A stretch of 61,860 bases of DNA from Verrucomicrobiota bacterium (GTDB lineage Bacteria > Verrucomicrobiota > Verrucomicrobiia > Chthoniobacterales > Chthoniobacteraceae). The stretch is taken from contig QQND01000006.1 of the NCBI GenBank assembly GCA_003402745.1, positions 1-61,860 on the forward strand, given 5' to 3'. Positions within the stretch are counted from its first letter, which is position 1. Every line of letters begins with the position of its first letter. The notes below the pieces were generated by a model, which did not search any database, was not told the origin of the DNA, and saw only the letters and a list, made by a program, of their open reading frames with translations. Of this stretch, positions 36,890 to 45,925 are shown piece by piece. The translations under genes were made by a program, and so were the position numbers.

Positions 36890-37747
36890 ATGCATCAACT
36901 AGAAACTCAAGCATTTACAGGGCAATCTGGAAAGCGCTCAAAAGCCCGCGCCAGAGAAGTCGGCTACCAAAGCTGGACGGCAAAAAATCTGTGCGTGGAA
37001 AGCTACCACAACGACATTTCTTATTTCACCTGCCGCTGGGACGCCCTGTGTCCCTACATCGCCGTGGACGAAGAATTGCTGGCTAGCGTCCAACGACCCT
37101 TCATCGTTTATGCATTGCCCCCCGACTCCAATTTCGGAGTGCCCATCAATGACAAATACGGGATGGTGAACGTCGCCTCGCCGGAATTCGAAGGGAATGA
37201 AAGGCGGGCCAGAAAGTTTCGCGAGCTTGAAAAACAATTCCGGAACTTCGCTCATTCTGAACAGGTAGTGCCCGGGCACGCTCTAACTTTGGATGATTTG
37301 TATGAGATGGGTGGCCAGCATTTCGAGGACTGCGAAATCGATGCCCGTGAAGTCGCGGGGCTTCTCGATTACGTGCGCAAACTCGATGTCCTCATCATCA
37401 GGGTCCATGATTCCGAAGGAGAACTGGTACTGACGGATTTTTCGATCCTGATGCCCTCCTACAGTCAGGCCTATGGCAGTTTCTGTCAGTGGAACCGCAA
37501 GTTTAAGAATCGGTCTCCCGGCATCTACGCCTGTCTGCTCGTCTGTCGCTGGGCCGCCCGCAACAATTTCAAGTTCTACAATCTCGGACCGGTCGATGAC
37601 TACGGTTACAAGGCGTTGTTCGTAACCGACTACGAGCCGATCTTTGCCATTGCCCTCACCGATGAAACCCATCCGCTGGCGCTGGACCTGACGTCCCCCC
37701 TTCACGTGGATTTCAAGCGCGAGGAATGGAACAAACTCTATCGGTAG
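36890..37747 (+). CDS. GNAT-fold transferase-like protein (aminoacyltransferase/ATE or FemAB-like)
   Basis: A 285-residue protein I cannot place firmly. The C-terminal half (about 165-260) has the pattern of GNAT-type aminoacyl or acyl transferases: a strand pair LIIRVHDSEGELVLTDFSIL, then a sPGIYACLLVCRWAARNNFKFYNLG block and YGYKALF, like the closing YK..F motif of arginyl-tRNA-protein transferases and FemAB-like enzymes. The N-terminal half is unfamiliar. It follows a cysteine-cluster gene by five bases. Arginyltransferases carry their own N-terminal cysteine cluster, absent here, so the partner could supply one; that is speculation. Confidence 0.5.
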   Translation: MHQLETQAFTGQSGKRSKARAREVGYQSWTAKNLCVESYHNDISYFTCRWDALCPYIAVDEELLASVQRPFIVYALPPDSNFGVPINDKYGMVNVASPEFEGNERRARKFRELEKQFRNFAHSEQVVPGHALTLDDLYEMGGQHFEDCEIDAREVAGLLDYVRKLDVLIIRVHDSEGELVLTDFSILMPSYSQAYGSFCQWNRKFKNRSPGIYACLLVCRWAARNNFKFYNLGPVDDYGYKALFVTDYEPIFAIALTDETHPLALDLTSPLHVDFKREEWNKLYR

Positions 37748-37825
37748 AACCCCCAGCGGTGACGAGGAACGGCTTGGAGAGAAACATGCGGCGGCATGGG
37801 CCCTCGCATTGACATTCCGCGCGCT

Positions 37826-38245
37826 TTAGAAAAAGTGCTCGTCCTCGAAACTGATGTCGTAGTCGATGAAGAGTTCTGCTCCGGAACGGATTGTTTTGAG
37901 AGCCACTAACGAGCCGTCTTTTCGAAACCGGAGGTTGGGTTTCTTCGAATGGTTGAGATACACCGCCATGTCCATGGCATTCAGACCGTCGGATGGAATG
38001 AAGATGGAATCCTCGTCCACGAAGCAAAAACTTTTGATGTAGTTCTTCAGTGTTTTCGGGAGAGTTTCGAGCTCCTTGAGTTTCAGCTTGATCTCACGCT
38101 GCCGCCTTGGGCCCCCCAACGGTTTGGCTCCCTTGGGAATCTCCCGCAGCGCGAAAACTCCAACGCCATGGACCTTGGAGACGCCGATTTTACAATAGAT
38201 TTCGGTCTCGAGATGTTTGAGAAGTTTGGCCTTCAGTTTTGGCAT
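37826..38245 (-). CDS. SET-domain protein (putative lysine methyltransferase)
   Basis: A 139-residue protein consisting almost wholly of a SET domain. Visible motifs: GVGVFALREIPKGAKP near residue 27 (SAM-binding start), YLNHSKKPNLRF near residue 95 (knot motif NHS..PN) and SGAELFIDYD near residue 120 with the catalytic-pocket Tyr. These enzymes methylate protein lysines using SAM. There is no pre- or post-SET cysteine region, as in small bacterial SET proteins. It converges on the YkgJ/GNAT pair. The target is unknown. Confidence 0.85.
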   Translation of the reverse strand: MPKLKAKLLKHLETEIYCKIGVSKVHGVGVFALREIPKGAKPLGGPRRQREIKLKLKELETLPKTLKNYIKSFCFVDEDSIFIPSDGLNAMDMAVYLNHSKKPNLRFRKDGSLVALKTIRSGAELFIDYDISFEDEHFF

Positions 38246-38629
38246 AAGTTTGGGAGGTTACACCAAATCTGTGTGGAATTCCGCCCGGAAGCCCATAGAA
38301 GGGTGGTCTTAGGGGGCATTTCCAGGACTCTGGCGTTTGATGGCTGGGATTGGGGGGGAACTTCGCTTGAGAGTTTCTCGAGGGCTGCGTTTGAAAATTA
38401 TTTCTCTATCGCCTTTGCTATCTGATTCCAAATCTTGAAAAAACTGGTCTTTCTCTCCCGGGACCGCGGAGCCCCAGTTCCGCTTTGACGCTCCAAAAAC
38501 TCAGACAGTCATTGCGGAGCAGGGGCTCCGCGGGCCCGGGTGCTGAGCTTTTTGAATCATCCATAAACCTAATAGAGAGGTATGACAGGAAACCGGCGCC
38601 ACAGCAAGCAGCGCCACGACCCGCCGCCT
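38246..38629. other. Intergenic region containing a long inverted repeat
   Basis: About 380 bases between the SET gene and the sialidase gene. The only clear structure is the inverted repeat at 38457-38540, listed separately. Short frames on both strands have no recognisable products. Confidence 0.5.
38457..38540. repeat. Long inverted repeat, REP-like intergenic palindrome
   Basis: Left arm 38457-38475 and right arm 38522-38540 are 19 bases each and complementary at 18 positions, with a 46-base spacer. An extra GCGGAGC at 38514-38520 can pair with the GCTCCGC in the right arm to make an alternative small hairpin. The shape suggests a dispersed extragenic palindrome or a strong RNA structure at the 3' side of the sialidase gene. 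No T-run follows, so it is not a standard terminator. Confidence 0.75.
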
Positions 38630-39769
38630 CTACGGAAGCTGCCAGTGGGCCTGGCGCAGCACCGCAAGCTTCGGCTCTTTCATGCTTTCGTACCAAACCG
38701 TGAGCAGCGTCCCATCCGCCAGTTCCACCGTGCTCGGGTATCCAAGGTCCCCGCTGATCCCGTCCTTGTAAATCACCACCGGCTCTCCCCATGTCTTCCC
38801 ACTGTCGGCACTCACCCTCGCAAGGTTTCCAAAGGGGGCGCGCCGGTGGCCGTAGGTCATTAGAAGACGCCCGTCGCGGAGGCGCAAAAGATGCGAAGGC
38901 ATCCCCCAAACTCCGATGGAATGGGGCTCGGTCCATGTTTTTCCGCCGTCGTTGGATTCGGTCTGAAGCGTCTCGAGCGCGTTCTCTGGGTTGTGATTGC
39001 GGATTTGCGCAACCAGCGTGCCGTCTGCAGCCTCCACCACATGGAGCTCATGGTAGCCGCGCGCCGCCGCGTCTCCAGTCCGTGTGGGAATGGTGGCGAG
39101 CCATTGCCAGCTCTGGCCATCGTCCAAGGACTCGCAGACGCCGATGCTTTTGTCATCGGTCCACAGTTTTTTCCCAGCGTACAGCAGTCGACCGTCCTTG
39201 AGCTGGATGGGGCCGTGCGGACTGTTGACCAGGGAGGCGATCGGGTTGGACCAAGTCAGGCCCCCGTTCACGGAACGCAGCACCCATTCGCCCGACTGCG
39301 CCTGGCGCACCTCCGGGGGGAGCAGGTCGCGTGTGGCCTTCCAAAGCGCCAGTTTTTCCGAGGACCAAGTACCGTCCTTCTCAGCTTTTTCAAGCAGCGG
39401 TTCGTAGGCGCGGGAGGTAAAGGTGCTCACCAAGAGCGTGCCCCTGGCGGTTTCCAAAATACCGCAGTCCCGTTCATCCATGGGACCGTCTTGAAGGACC
39501 CTCGCCCTCGACCAGGATTTTCCATCGTTCTTGGACGTCATCGAAACGACCTGTCCGAAAGGACAAATGTGCCCGGCGCGACCACCGGAATAAGCAACCC
39601 AGAGTTCGCCGTTCTCCCTGCGGGTGACGGTAGGCCAGCCGTGGTAAAACGACGGCTCTTGTGAAATGGTTTTCACTTCGAAGAGTTTCGCAGGAACCGG
39701 TTCCTCAACGGCCTTTGCAGGGAGGGCGGCAAGACTCAAAACAAGAGGAAGAAGCAGAAGCGTTTTCAT
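38630..39769 (-). CDS. Exported sialidase-like BNR/Asp-box protein
   Basis: A 379-residue secreted beta-propeller of the exo-sialidase superfamily. A signal peptide (about 1-19, ending AKA) precedes five Asp-box motifs of the S-x-D-x-G-x-x-W type: SKNDGKSW, SVNGGLTW, SLDDGQSW, SNDGGKTW and SADSGKTW. These mark the propeller blades. Many PVC paralogues act on other glycans, and an Arg triad cannot be assigned reliably by eye, so sialidase activity is unproven. ATG 39769 opens directly at the signal peptide. Confidence 0.85.
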   Translation of the reverse strand: MKTLLLLPLVLSLAALPAKAVEEPVPAKLFEVKTISQEPSFYHGWPTVTRRENGELWVAYSGGRAGHICPFGQVVSMTSKNDGKSWSRARVLQDGPMDERDCGILETARGTLLVSTFTSRAYEPLLEKAEKDGTWSSEKLALWKATRDLLPPEVRQAQSGEWVLRSVNGGLTWSNPIASLVNSPHGPIQLKDGRLLYAGKKLWTDDKSIGVCESLDDGQSWQWLATIPTRTGDAAARGYHELHVVEAADGTLVAQIRNHNPENALETLQTESNDGGKTWTEPHSIGVWGMPSHLLRLRDGRLLMTYGHRRAPFGNLARVSADSGKTWGEPVVIYKDGISGDLGYPSTVELADGTLLTVWYESMKEPKLAVLRQAHWQLP

Positions 39770-39795
39770 GGGGGACTGTAGGGCTCGGCAGGAGA

Positions 39796-41076
39796 CTATG
39801 TTAAGGGCGGCTCTGGGGTCGGGGCAAGGGAGAGTGTACGCAGGGTTTCTGGCAGGCCCTCCGGGGAAAGCAAATGCTCCTCGCGCGTCGCCAGTTGCTT
39901 GACCTTGAGTTGAGGCCATTCAGCGCCAACCACTACGGCAAACTGGGCCCCCAGAGTTTCCGCGGCCTGAAATTGCTTTCCGACCTTCGCTGCAGTAAGC
40001 GCGTAATCGGTGCGCCAACCGGCTCCGCGCAGCGCCTGTACGACGCCGAGCGCCTCCAAGCGCCGCGTCTCTTCCGCCACCACCACGTACACTTCAGCGG
40101 CCCGCCTCGCCGCCAGCCAGGTATCACGCCGGGCCTTAGCAGCGGGAACCTCCTCGAGAAGGTTGGCAAGCACGACATCCCCCATCCCGAAACCCAAGGC
40201 GGGCATCTTGACCTTGCCATCGCTCATAAGCTCCAGCAGGCCGTCGTAGCGGCCCCCGCCTGCAAGGGCGCGTTCTTTGCCACCGCGATCGAACACTTCA
40301 AAGACCAGACCCGTGTAGTAAGCCAGGCCGCGCACGATGGTCAAATCCACCTCTACAAACTCCGCAAGTCCACGGGCCTTGAGGTCGGCAAGGATGCCCT
40401 GCAGCTTGGCCGCTTCCGCAGAGGGATCCGCGATAAACGAGCGCACCGCTTCAAGCTCCACTCCGAACTCCGCGAGTTTGCGGCGGCTTTCTGCCTCCGG
40501 AAGGCGTTCGAGTTTGTCGACCACTCCTAGAAAGTCGAGCAACCGCTCCTGCGCAACCCCCTTGCCCAAAGCAAACTGCATCCAAGCATCGCGGTCGCTT
40601 AAACGCACAACAAAGTCCTGCGCTCCGAGGCCGAATGCCCGCAGCGTGTCGATCACCAGAGCCAGCAGTTCCGCATCGGCAGCCGGAGAAGCATCGCCAA
40701 GGATGTCGCAGTTGAGCTGGAGGAACTCCCGGAGACGGCCGCGCTGCTGTTTTTCGTAACGGAAAAAAGAAGGGGCGCAAAACCACTTGAGAGGCTTTTT
40801 GTAATCACGCTCCCGCGCCGCGACCATGCGCGCGAGAGAGGGGGTCATTTCCGGCCTCAACGCAACATGCCGCTCGCCCTTGTCCACAAAATCAAAGAGC
40901 TGGCCGACCAATTCGCCGCCGCTCTTTTTTTTGTAAAGTTCGATCGGCTCGAGGACCGGCCCGTCGTATTCGAGAAACCCATACCGCGCGGCGACTTCCC
41001 GCCAGATCGAAAGGGTGTAGTTCCGGCGGGCACAATCCTCCGGATAAAAGTCGCGGAAACCAGGAAGGAGCTGCAT
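39796..41076 (-). CDS. hisS: Histidyl-tRNA synthetase
   Basis: Class II aminoacyl-tRNA synthetase charging tRNA-His, 426 residues. Motif 2 region: WFCAPSFFRYEKQQRGRLREFLQ. HisA-type motifs VRGLAYYTGLVFEVFD and GGGRYDGL are diagnostic for HisRS. The C-terminal anticodon-binding domain (about 325-420) is present. It lies 33 bases downstream of rph on the same strand, likely one transcription unit. Confidence 0.96.
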   Translation of the reverse strand: MQLLPGFRDFYPEDCARRNYTLSIWREVAARYGFLEYDGPVLEPIELYKKKSGGELVGQLFDFVDKGERHVALRPEMTPSLARMVAARERDYKKPLKWFCAPSFFRYEKQQRGRLREFLQLNCDILGDASPAADAELLALVIDTLRAFGLGAQDFVVRLSDRDAWMQFALGKGVAQERLLDFLGVVDKLERLPEAESRRKLAEFGVELEAVRSFIADPSAEAAKLQGILADLKARGLAEFVEVDLTIVRGLAYYTGLVFEVFDRGGKERALAGGGRYDGLLELMSDGKVKMPALGFGMGDVVLANLLEEVPAAKARRDTWLAARRAAEVYVVVAEETRRLEALGVVQALRGAGWRTDYALTAAKVGKQFQAAETLGAQFAVVVGAEWPQLKVKQLATREEHLLSPEGLPETLRTLSLAPTPEPPLT

Positions 41077-41109
41077 GGGGTGGAAAGATGTGTGTTTGGG
41101 AAGGTGAAA

Positions 41110-41859
41110 TTAGATCGTGCAGGCCCCTTCGAGTTCAATCCCGAGGACGGCCCGCTGCGCGGCGATGAGTTGCTGGGCGCCCTGCCTGCCTAGTTTGAGG
41201 AGCGCATCCAGTTGCTCCGGAGAAAACACAGCCTCTTCCCCCGAGCTCTGCACCTCCACATACTGCCCGCCTTCAGTTAGCACCAAATTCATATCGACCT
41301 CGGCGTCCCGGTCCTCGGGATAGTCGAGGTCCAGAAGTGGAACTCCCCCCACAATGCCCGCACTCACGGCAGCAACGAGTTGGCGGATGGGAAGCCTGGG
41401 CAGTTTACGCTCCTCCACCAAGCGGCGGCAGGCAAGAAAGGCAGCGACGCAGGCGCCTGTGATCGAGGCGGTGCGTGTCCCGCCATCAGCCTGAAGGACG
41501 TCGCAGTCGATCCAGAGGGTGCGCTGGCCCAGGGCGGGAAGATCCACCGAGGCCCTCAAGGCCCTGCCGATAAGACGCTGAATTTCAACGCTGCGGCCGT
41601 CCTGTTTCCCGCGCGAGGCGTCACGCGCTTTGCGCGTCAGGGTGGAATAGGGAAGCATTGAATACTCTGCAGTGAGCCAGCCTCCTGTGACGTTTTGTTC
41701 CCTCATCCAACGCGGCACCCCCTCCTCTAACATGGCGCTGCAAATCACGCGCGTCTGGCCGAAGGCGACTAAAACCGAGCCTGAGGCGTACGGAGCAATC
41801 CCGGGAGTAAAAGAGATGGGGCGGAGTTGGTCGGCTAGGCGGCCGTCATGACGTGTCAT
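41110..41859 (-). CDS. rph: Ribonuclease PH
   Basis: Phosphate-dependent 3'-5' exoribonuclease trimming tRNA precursors, 249 residues, full length. Diagnostic segments: GSVLVAFGQTRVICSA near residue 26, GGWLTAEYSMLP, and LQADGGTRTASITGACVA near residue 120 with the phosphate-binding GGTRTA. The C-terminal LDLDYPEDRDAEVDMN holds the catalytic aspartates. Upstream of hisS in the same direction. Confidence 0.97.
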   Translation of the reverse strand: MTRHDGRLADQLRPISFTPGIAPYASGSVLVAFGQTRVICSAMLEEGVPRWMREQNVTGGWLTAEYSMLPYSTLTRKARDASRGKQDGRSVEIQRLIGRALRASVDLPALGQRTLWIDCDVLQADGGTRTASITGACVAAFLACRRLVEERKLPRLPIRQLVAAVSAGIVGGVPLLDLDYPEDRDAEVDMNLVLTEGGQYVEVQSSGEEAVFSPEQLDALLKLGRQGAQQLIAAQRAVLGIELEGACTI

Positions 41860-41980
41860 TGGCAGATGTTCAGCAGGAGTGAAGAGGGAAACAACCCTGG
41901 AATGCGGCCCGGGCAGGGGAAGGCGTTTTCAGGCGGTGCCGGGGTGTTATGCGGAACGAGAAGCCGGATCAATTTTTCTT

Positions 41981-42004
41981 GAACATTCCAAACATCAGCC
42001 TGTC
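41981..42004 (+). promoter_or_regulatory. Possible ECF-type promoter upstream of the sigma gene
   Basis: GAAC at 41981-41984 and GTC at 42002-42004 are 17 bases apart, matching the AAC/GTC spacing of many ECF promoters. It lies upstream of the sigma-factor gene and could be an autoregulatory site. Short motifs like this occur by chance, so the call is weak. Confidence 0.3.
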
Positions 42005-42141
42005 GGAATTAGCACATCTCAATGAGCCAAGCCGCCGTTTCTTACTATCCAAACATGCTGTTGCGAGGGCCATCCTCGCAATCACGGTTTCCGTCCTGCG
42101 TGAACCCTGTTAAGGGGGGAGAGCGCGGAAAAAGCGAAACC

Positions 42142-42861
42142 ATGTTAGAGGAACCACGAAAGACGCTCATAAATTCGGGAAACCTGGACACCCCCTCGGA
42201 GGGAACCGTGCTCCTTGAAGCACATCAAGCGGTGCCCTTGGAAGCACATGGAGCCGTGCCCTTGGAGGCACATCAAGAGGATGTCCAGTTGGTGAATCGC
42301 GCCCAAGCGGGGGATCCAAAAGCCTTTGACGCGCTGGTGCTCAAACACACCAGCAAGCTCTACGGGTTGGTCTACCACATGACTTCCAACCACGATGATA
42401 CGAATGACTTGCTTCAGGACATCTGGACCAAGGTGTATCGCTCGCTCGCAGGCTTCCGAGGAGCCTCACGGTTCACGACCTGGCTGCATTCCATCGCCGT
42501 GAACATGAGCATCAATTTCGTCAAGCGCCGCGCACGCCGGCGTGCGCTGAGCTTTGAGGAAGCCGCCCCAGGCGAGGTCGGTGAGATCGGACCCGCGGAA
42601 GTTCTGCTCGTCAGTCCTCACACCCCCCGCTCAGAAGCAAGCTTGGGGGAATTGCAGCAACGTCTAAGCGAAGCCCTGGAGCAACTCACTCCAGACCACC
42701 GCGCCGTAGTGACGATGTTCGACATTCAGGGGATGGCCCACGCCGAGATTTCCAAAATCCTGGGCGTCTCGGAGGGGACCGTCCGTTCCCGGTTGTTTTA
42801 TGCGCACCGCCAACTTCAGAGCTATCTGAGCGATTTTCACACTCAAATGACTGACAAATGA
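42142..42861 (+). CDS. RNA polymerase sigma factor, sigma-70/ECF type, with repeat-bearing N-terminus
   Basis: ECF-type sigma factor, 239 residues from ATG 42142. Sigma2 covers about residues 60-125 (DDTNDLLQDIWTKVYRSL, FTTWLHSIAVNMSINF) and sigma4 about 175-232 (AHAEISKILGVSEGTVRSRL). The first 50 residues are unusual and include three 8-residue repeats, VxLEAHxx. Earlier in-frame starts exist at 42022 and 42055; 42142 is chosen because upstream residues have no family match, but none has an ideal ribosome site. The stop overlaps the next gene (ATGA), whose product is a likely regulator of this factor. Confidence 0.85.
   Translation: MLEEPRKTLINSGNLDTPSEGTVLLEAHQAVPLEAHGAVPLEAHQEDVQLVNRAQAGDPKAFDALVLKHTSKLYGLVYHMTSNHDDTNDLLQDIWTKVYRSLAGFRGASRFTTWLHSIAVNMSINFVKRRARRRALSFEEAAPGEVGEIGPAEVLLVSPHTPRSEASLGELQQRLSEALEQLTPDHRAVVTMFDIQGMAHAEISKILGVSEGTVRSRLFYAHRQLQSYLSDFHTQMTDK
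42208..42279 (+). repeat. Three tandem 24-bp repeats inside the sigma-factor gene
   Basis: Three consecutive 24-base units, each eight codons, encode VLLEAHQA, VPLEAHGA and VPLEAHQE at residues 23-46. Units differ at several positions, mostly silent or conservative, so the array is not brand new. The length keeps frame. Confidence 0.85.
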
Positions 42862-43217
42862 ACGAGGAACAATTGCAAACCCTCCTCAGGGCTCGAGCCA
42901 AAATAGAAGCGCCTGCGGATTACTCCCAAAAACTCCTCCACTCCCTGCAGGAGCGCCAGAGGGCGATTCTACTCCAAAGATCCCTCTGGAGGATTGCCGC
43001 GGAGCGCTTGGGGACTCTCGTGAGCGAACACAGCCTGAGCACCCCGACTTATGCCCTGGCTCTGGCGGCCGCATTCGCCTTGGGGCTGGCCGCCATTTCC
43101 CTGCTAAAACCAGGCCCCGGAGGCCCCTCCATCGCCAAACAACCCGCTGCAGCGCCGTCTTCGCTGTCGGCACCCGTGGAAACTCAACAGGTGAATTTCG
43201 AACCCTCCGAAAAGTAA
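42858..43217 (+). CDS. Small single-pass membrane protein, putative anti-sigma partner
   Basis: A 119-residue protein with a basic, helical N-terminal part (about 1-50), one membrane helix (about 65-83, rich in Ala/Leu) and a Pro/Ala/Ser-rich tail that would lie outside the cytoplasm. This layout, and the four-base overlap with the sigma-factor gene, fit a membrane anti-sigma factor, but no zinc HxxxCxxC motif of the ZAS family is present. Function is inferred from context only. Confidence 0.6.
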   Translation: MNEEQLQTLLRARAKIEAPADYSQKLLHSLQERQRAILLQRSLWRIAAERLGTLVSEHSLSTPTYALALAAAFALGLAAISLLKPGPGGPSIAKQPAAAPSSLSAPVETQQVNFEPSEK

Positions 43218-43370
43218 TATTGAGGCAGCCTGGAAATTGAGTGGGGGGGCGGCGGTGCCCGCGACTTCCTGCGCCTGTTTTTTAGGGAGAACCCAGGAAA
43301 CTAGACCGCCCCGCCCTTTGCAAAACATCCTTTAGGGCGGGATGTCGCGGCGGCTGTTTTACCCGGCCCG

Positions 43371-44564
43371 TTATGCCTGGGCGTGAAACTGAATGCACCG
43401 CGCCATCGCCTGGGCCCGGTCTCGGGCCTCCCCAGAGGTCTCACCCGTGGCAATCGCCACTCCCAGTCTCCGGTGCCCGTGACACTCGGGTTTTCCAAAA
43501 AGTCGGACCTGACTTTCAGCAATGGCCAGTGCTTCCTGCACCCCGGAAACGACTGGCACCCCTTCGAGGTGCCCAAGCAACGCCACGCTGTGAGCTGGCC
43601 GCAGGAGCCTGATCTCAGGGATAGGCAGCCCGAGAATCGCACGCGCGTGCAGGGCAAATTCCGAGAGCGCCTGACTTCCAATCGTGACCAAGCCTGTGTC
43701 GTGGGGGCGCGGGCTTACTTCGCTAAAAATCACGTCGTCACCACGCACAAAACATTCCACCCCAAAGAGGCCGAAACCCCCAAGGCTTTCGACAATTTTA
43801 CGAGCAACGTGCTGTGCTTTTTCCCAGGCGTCCGCAGACATCTGGCAAGGCTGCCAGCTTTCCCGGTAATCCCCGTCGATCTGCACATGCCCAACGGGCG
43901 GACAACAAAAAATCCCGTTCACCGCAGACACCGTCAGCACTGTGATTTCGTAGTCGAACCGGACGAAACCCTCAACAATACACCGGCCCGCCCCCGAGCG
44001 GGCTCCTTTTTGGGCGTACTCCCAAGCCGCCCCCATCTCCTCTGCGGTACGAACAAGACTCTGCCCATGGCCGCTCGAGGACATCAGTGGTTTAAGAACG
44101 CAGGGAAAGCCGAGCGCCTCTCCGGCTTCAAGCGCCTCGGTTACCGTTGCCACAAACCGGTAGGAGGACGTCGGCAACCCAAGCTCCTCGGCAGCCAGCC
44201 GCCGGATCCCCTCCCGGTTCATCGTCAGCCGGGCCGCTCTGGCCGTGGGGATCACGCGCTGGCCCGCAGCCTCAAGCTCCAGCAGCACATCGGTCGCGAT
44301 GGCTTCAATTTCCGGCACAACAAGATCCGGCTTTTCCAGCTCCACCACCGCCCGCAACCGCTCACCGTCGAGCATGGAGAACACATGACTGCGGTGGGCC
44401 ACCTGCATTGCCGGTGCATTCTGATACCGGTCGCAGGCAATCACCTCGCATCCCAGTCGCTGCAATTCAATGGCCACCTCCTTGCCCAATTCTCCGGAGC
44501 CAAGTAGGAGAACCCGAGTGGCGCGGGGAGAAAGCGGAGGAGCGAAAGTACCGGGGTGGAGCAT
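43371..44564 (-). CDS. purT: Formate-dependent phosphoribosylglycinamide formyltransferase 2
   Basis: ATP-grasp enzyme that formylates GAR with formate and ATP in purine synthesis. The 397 residues match Pur[22 protein letters not shown] at the start, then [53 protein letters not shown] and the C-terminal [13 protein letters not shown]. It gives folate-independent formylation when formate is available. ATG 44564 is chosen; the longer upstream frame is not family-like. Confidence 0.95.
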   Translation of the reverse strand: MLHPGTFAPPLSPRATRVLLLGSGELGKEVAIELQRLGCEVIACDRYQNAPAMQVAHRSHVFSMLDGERLRAVVELEKPDLVVPEIEAIATDVLLELEAAGQRVIPTARAARLTMNREGIRRLAAEELGLPTSSYRFVATVTEALEAGEALGFPCVLKPLMSSSGHGQSLVRTAEEMGAAWEYAQKGARSGAGRCIVEGFVRFDYEITVLTVSAVNGIFCCPPVGHVQIDGDYRESWQPCQMSADAWEKAQHVARKIVESLGGFGLFGVECFVRGDDVIFSEVSPRPHDTGLVTIGSQALSEFALHARAILGLPIPEIRLLRPAHSVALLGHLEGVPVVSGVQEALAIAESQVRLFGKPECHGHRRLGVAIATGETSGEARDRAQAMARCIQFHAQA

Positions 44565-44880
44565 AGTCAGAATGAGGCAGGGTTGGGGGCAAAACAGGTG
44601 AACCGCCTCACCACCCAAGCGCCCGGCTCGCCGCGAGTCAAACGCGCAGCGCCACCCCATGCCCACAGAGCGCACCTGTTTCACGCGGCGTCGAAGCAGA
44701 AGCCCTCCCTTCCCGGGAGCATCCGTCTCAACCCAGCTTCGCTCCGCGACCGAGTCGCACCGAGTCGCACCGAGTCGCCCGGCGGCGCAAGCGCTTGAGC
44801 ATCGCTTCTTTTCCCAGACCCGACAAAATAGAGACCTGTTACAAAGACTCCACACCTTCTAACCCACCCCTCCCCCAGCC
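44565..44880. other. Intergenic region with short tandem repeat
   Basis: About 315 bases between divergent purT and an esterase gene. A 10-base unit CGAGTCGCAC is repeated at 44751-44780 (two exact copies and one near copy). Promoters for both genes must lie here, but I could not pick out clear -35/-10 boxes. Confidence 0.5.
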
Positions 44881-45747
44881 ATGCCCCTCCCTCTCCGTCC
44901 CTTGATCCTGCTGGCCTTTTGGGCAGGTTTTTTCGCCCAACCGCTACGAGCTGAAGTCGAGCGCGATCTGGAATACGGCAGTATCGATGGCACCGCGCTG
45001 AAGCTAAATCTATTCAAGCCTCAGGGGAAGCAGGCGGGATTGCTCGTTTACATCCACGGCGGCGCCTGGAGGGCCGGAGCGAAGGAAGACTGCCCCATCT
45101 TAGAACTCGTTCAGGCAGGTTATGCGGTCGCCAGCGTCGACTACCGCCTGACTCCCCAGGCGCCGTTTCCGGCAAATGTGCACGATATCAAAGGAGCCAT
45201 CCGTTTTTTGCGGGCTGAGGGCCCTCGGCTTGGGATCGAGGCCGACCACATGGCAATTATCGGCTCTTCCGCAGGCGGCCATTTGGCAGCGCTTGTGGGG
45301 GTATCCGACGGGGTGCCTGAATTGGAGGGCAGCGTGGGTGGCCATGCCGGGGTTTCAAGCAGGGTCCACGCGATTGTGAGTTTCTTCGGGGCATCGAATT
45401 TGGAAACCATCCTGGGACAATCCACAGAATACGGTTTGAGTGTTCGGGAGCCCGCCCTGCGGCTGCTTCTGGGCGGGTCGCCCCTCGAAAAACCTGCTCT
45501 GGCGCGCCTCGCAAGCCCGGTGGCCCATCTTGACCCCAAAGACCCGCCCATTCTGCTCATTCACGGGGATGCGGATCCTCAGATGCCTTTACAGCAGTCG
45601 GAGGAATTGGAGCGAGCGTGTGCGGTTCGCGGGGTACAGGCGAGGCTGTATGTCCTCCCGGGGGCACGGCACGGAGGCGCGGAGTTTTACGATGCAACCC
45701 GGATGCAACTGGTGCGCGCCTTTCTGGAAAAGCACCTCGGCCGGTAA
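44881..45747 (+). CDS. Exported alpha/beta hydrolase, esterase/lipase family
   Basis: A 288-residue hydrolase with a signal peptide (about 1-24). HGGAWRAG near residue 60 is the oxyanion-hole HGG motif of hormone-sensitive-lipase-like esterases, GSSAGGH near residue 129 is the nucleophile elbow with the catalytic Ser, and HGDADPQMPL and the late ARHGG give the acid and base. Substrate is likely a small ester, such as acetylated sugars, in the periplasm. Confidence 0.88.
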   Translation: MPLPLRPLILLAFWAGFFAQPLRAEVERDLEYGSIDGTALKLNLFKPQGKQAGLLVYIHGGAWRAGAKEDCPILELVQAGYAVASVDYRLTPQAPFPANVHDIKGAIRFLRAEGPRLGIEADHMAIIGSSAGGHLAALVGVSDGVPELEGSVGGHAGVSSRVHAIVSFFGASNLETILGQSTEYGLSVREPALRLLLGGSPLEKPALARLASPVAHLDPKDPPILLIHGDADPQMPLQQSEELERACAVRGVQARLYVLPGARHGGAEFYDATRMQLVRAFLEKHLGR

Positions 45748-45925
45748 TCTGGGAAAGCGTCGCGTCTGTCTTACCAAGAAGAAGGGCATCGCGCGCGCTG
45801 GACGCGAAAGCGCCCCCGCGTACGAAGCCGGTTTGATAGAGACGACCGAGTGCCTCCTGGGCAGGTTTCCCCGGGGTTGTTCCTCGTTGAAAATGGCTTT
45901 TATTTCAGCGGCACGCGGTAGCCTT

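Noticed and set aside
43383-44507. 374-codon + strand frame
   Set aside because: Antisense to purT, whose protein matches its family end to end.
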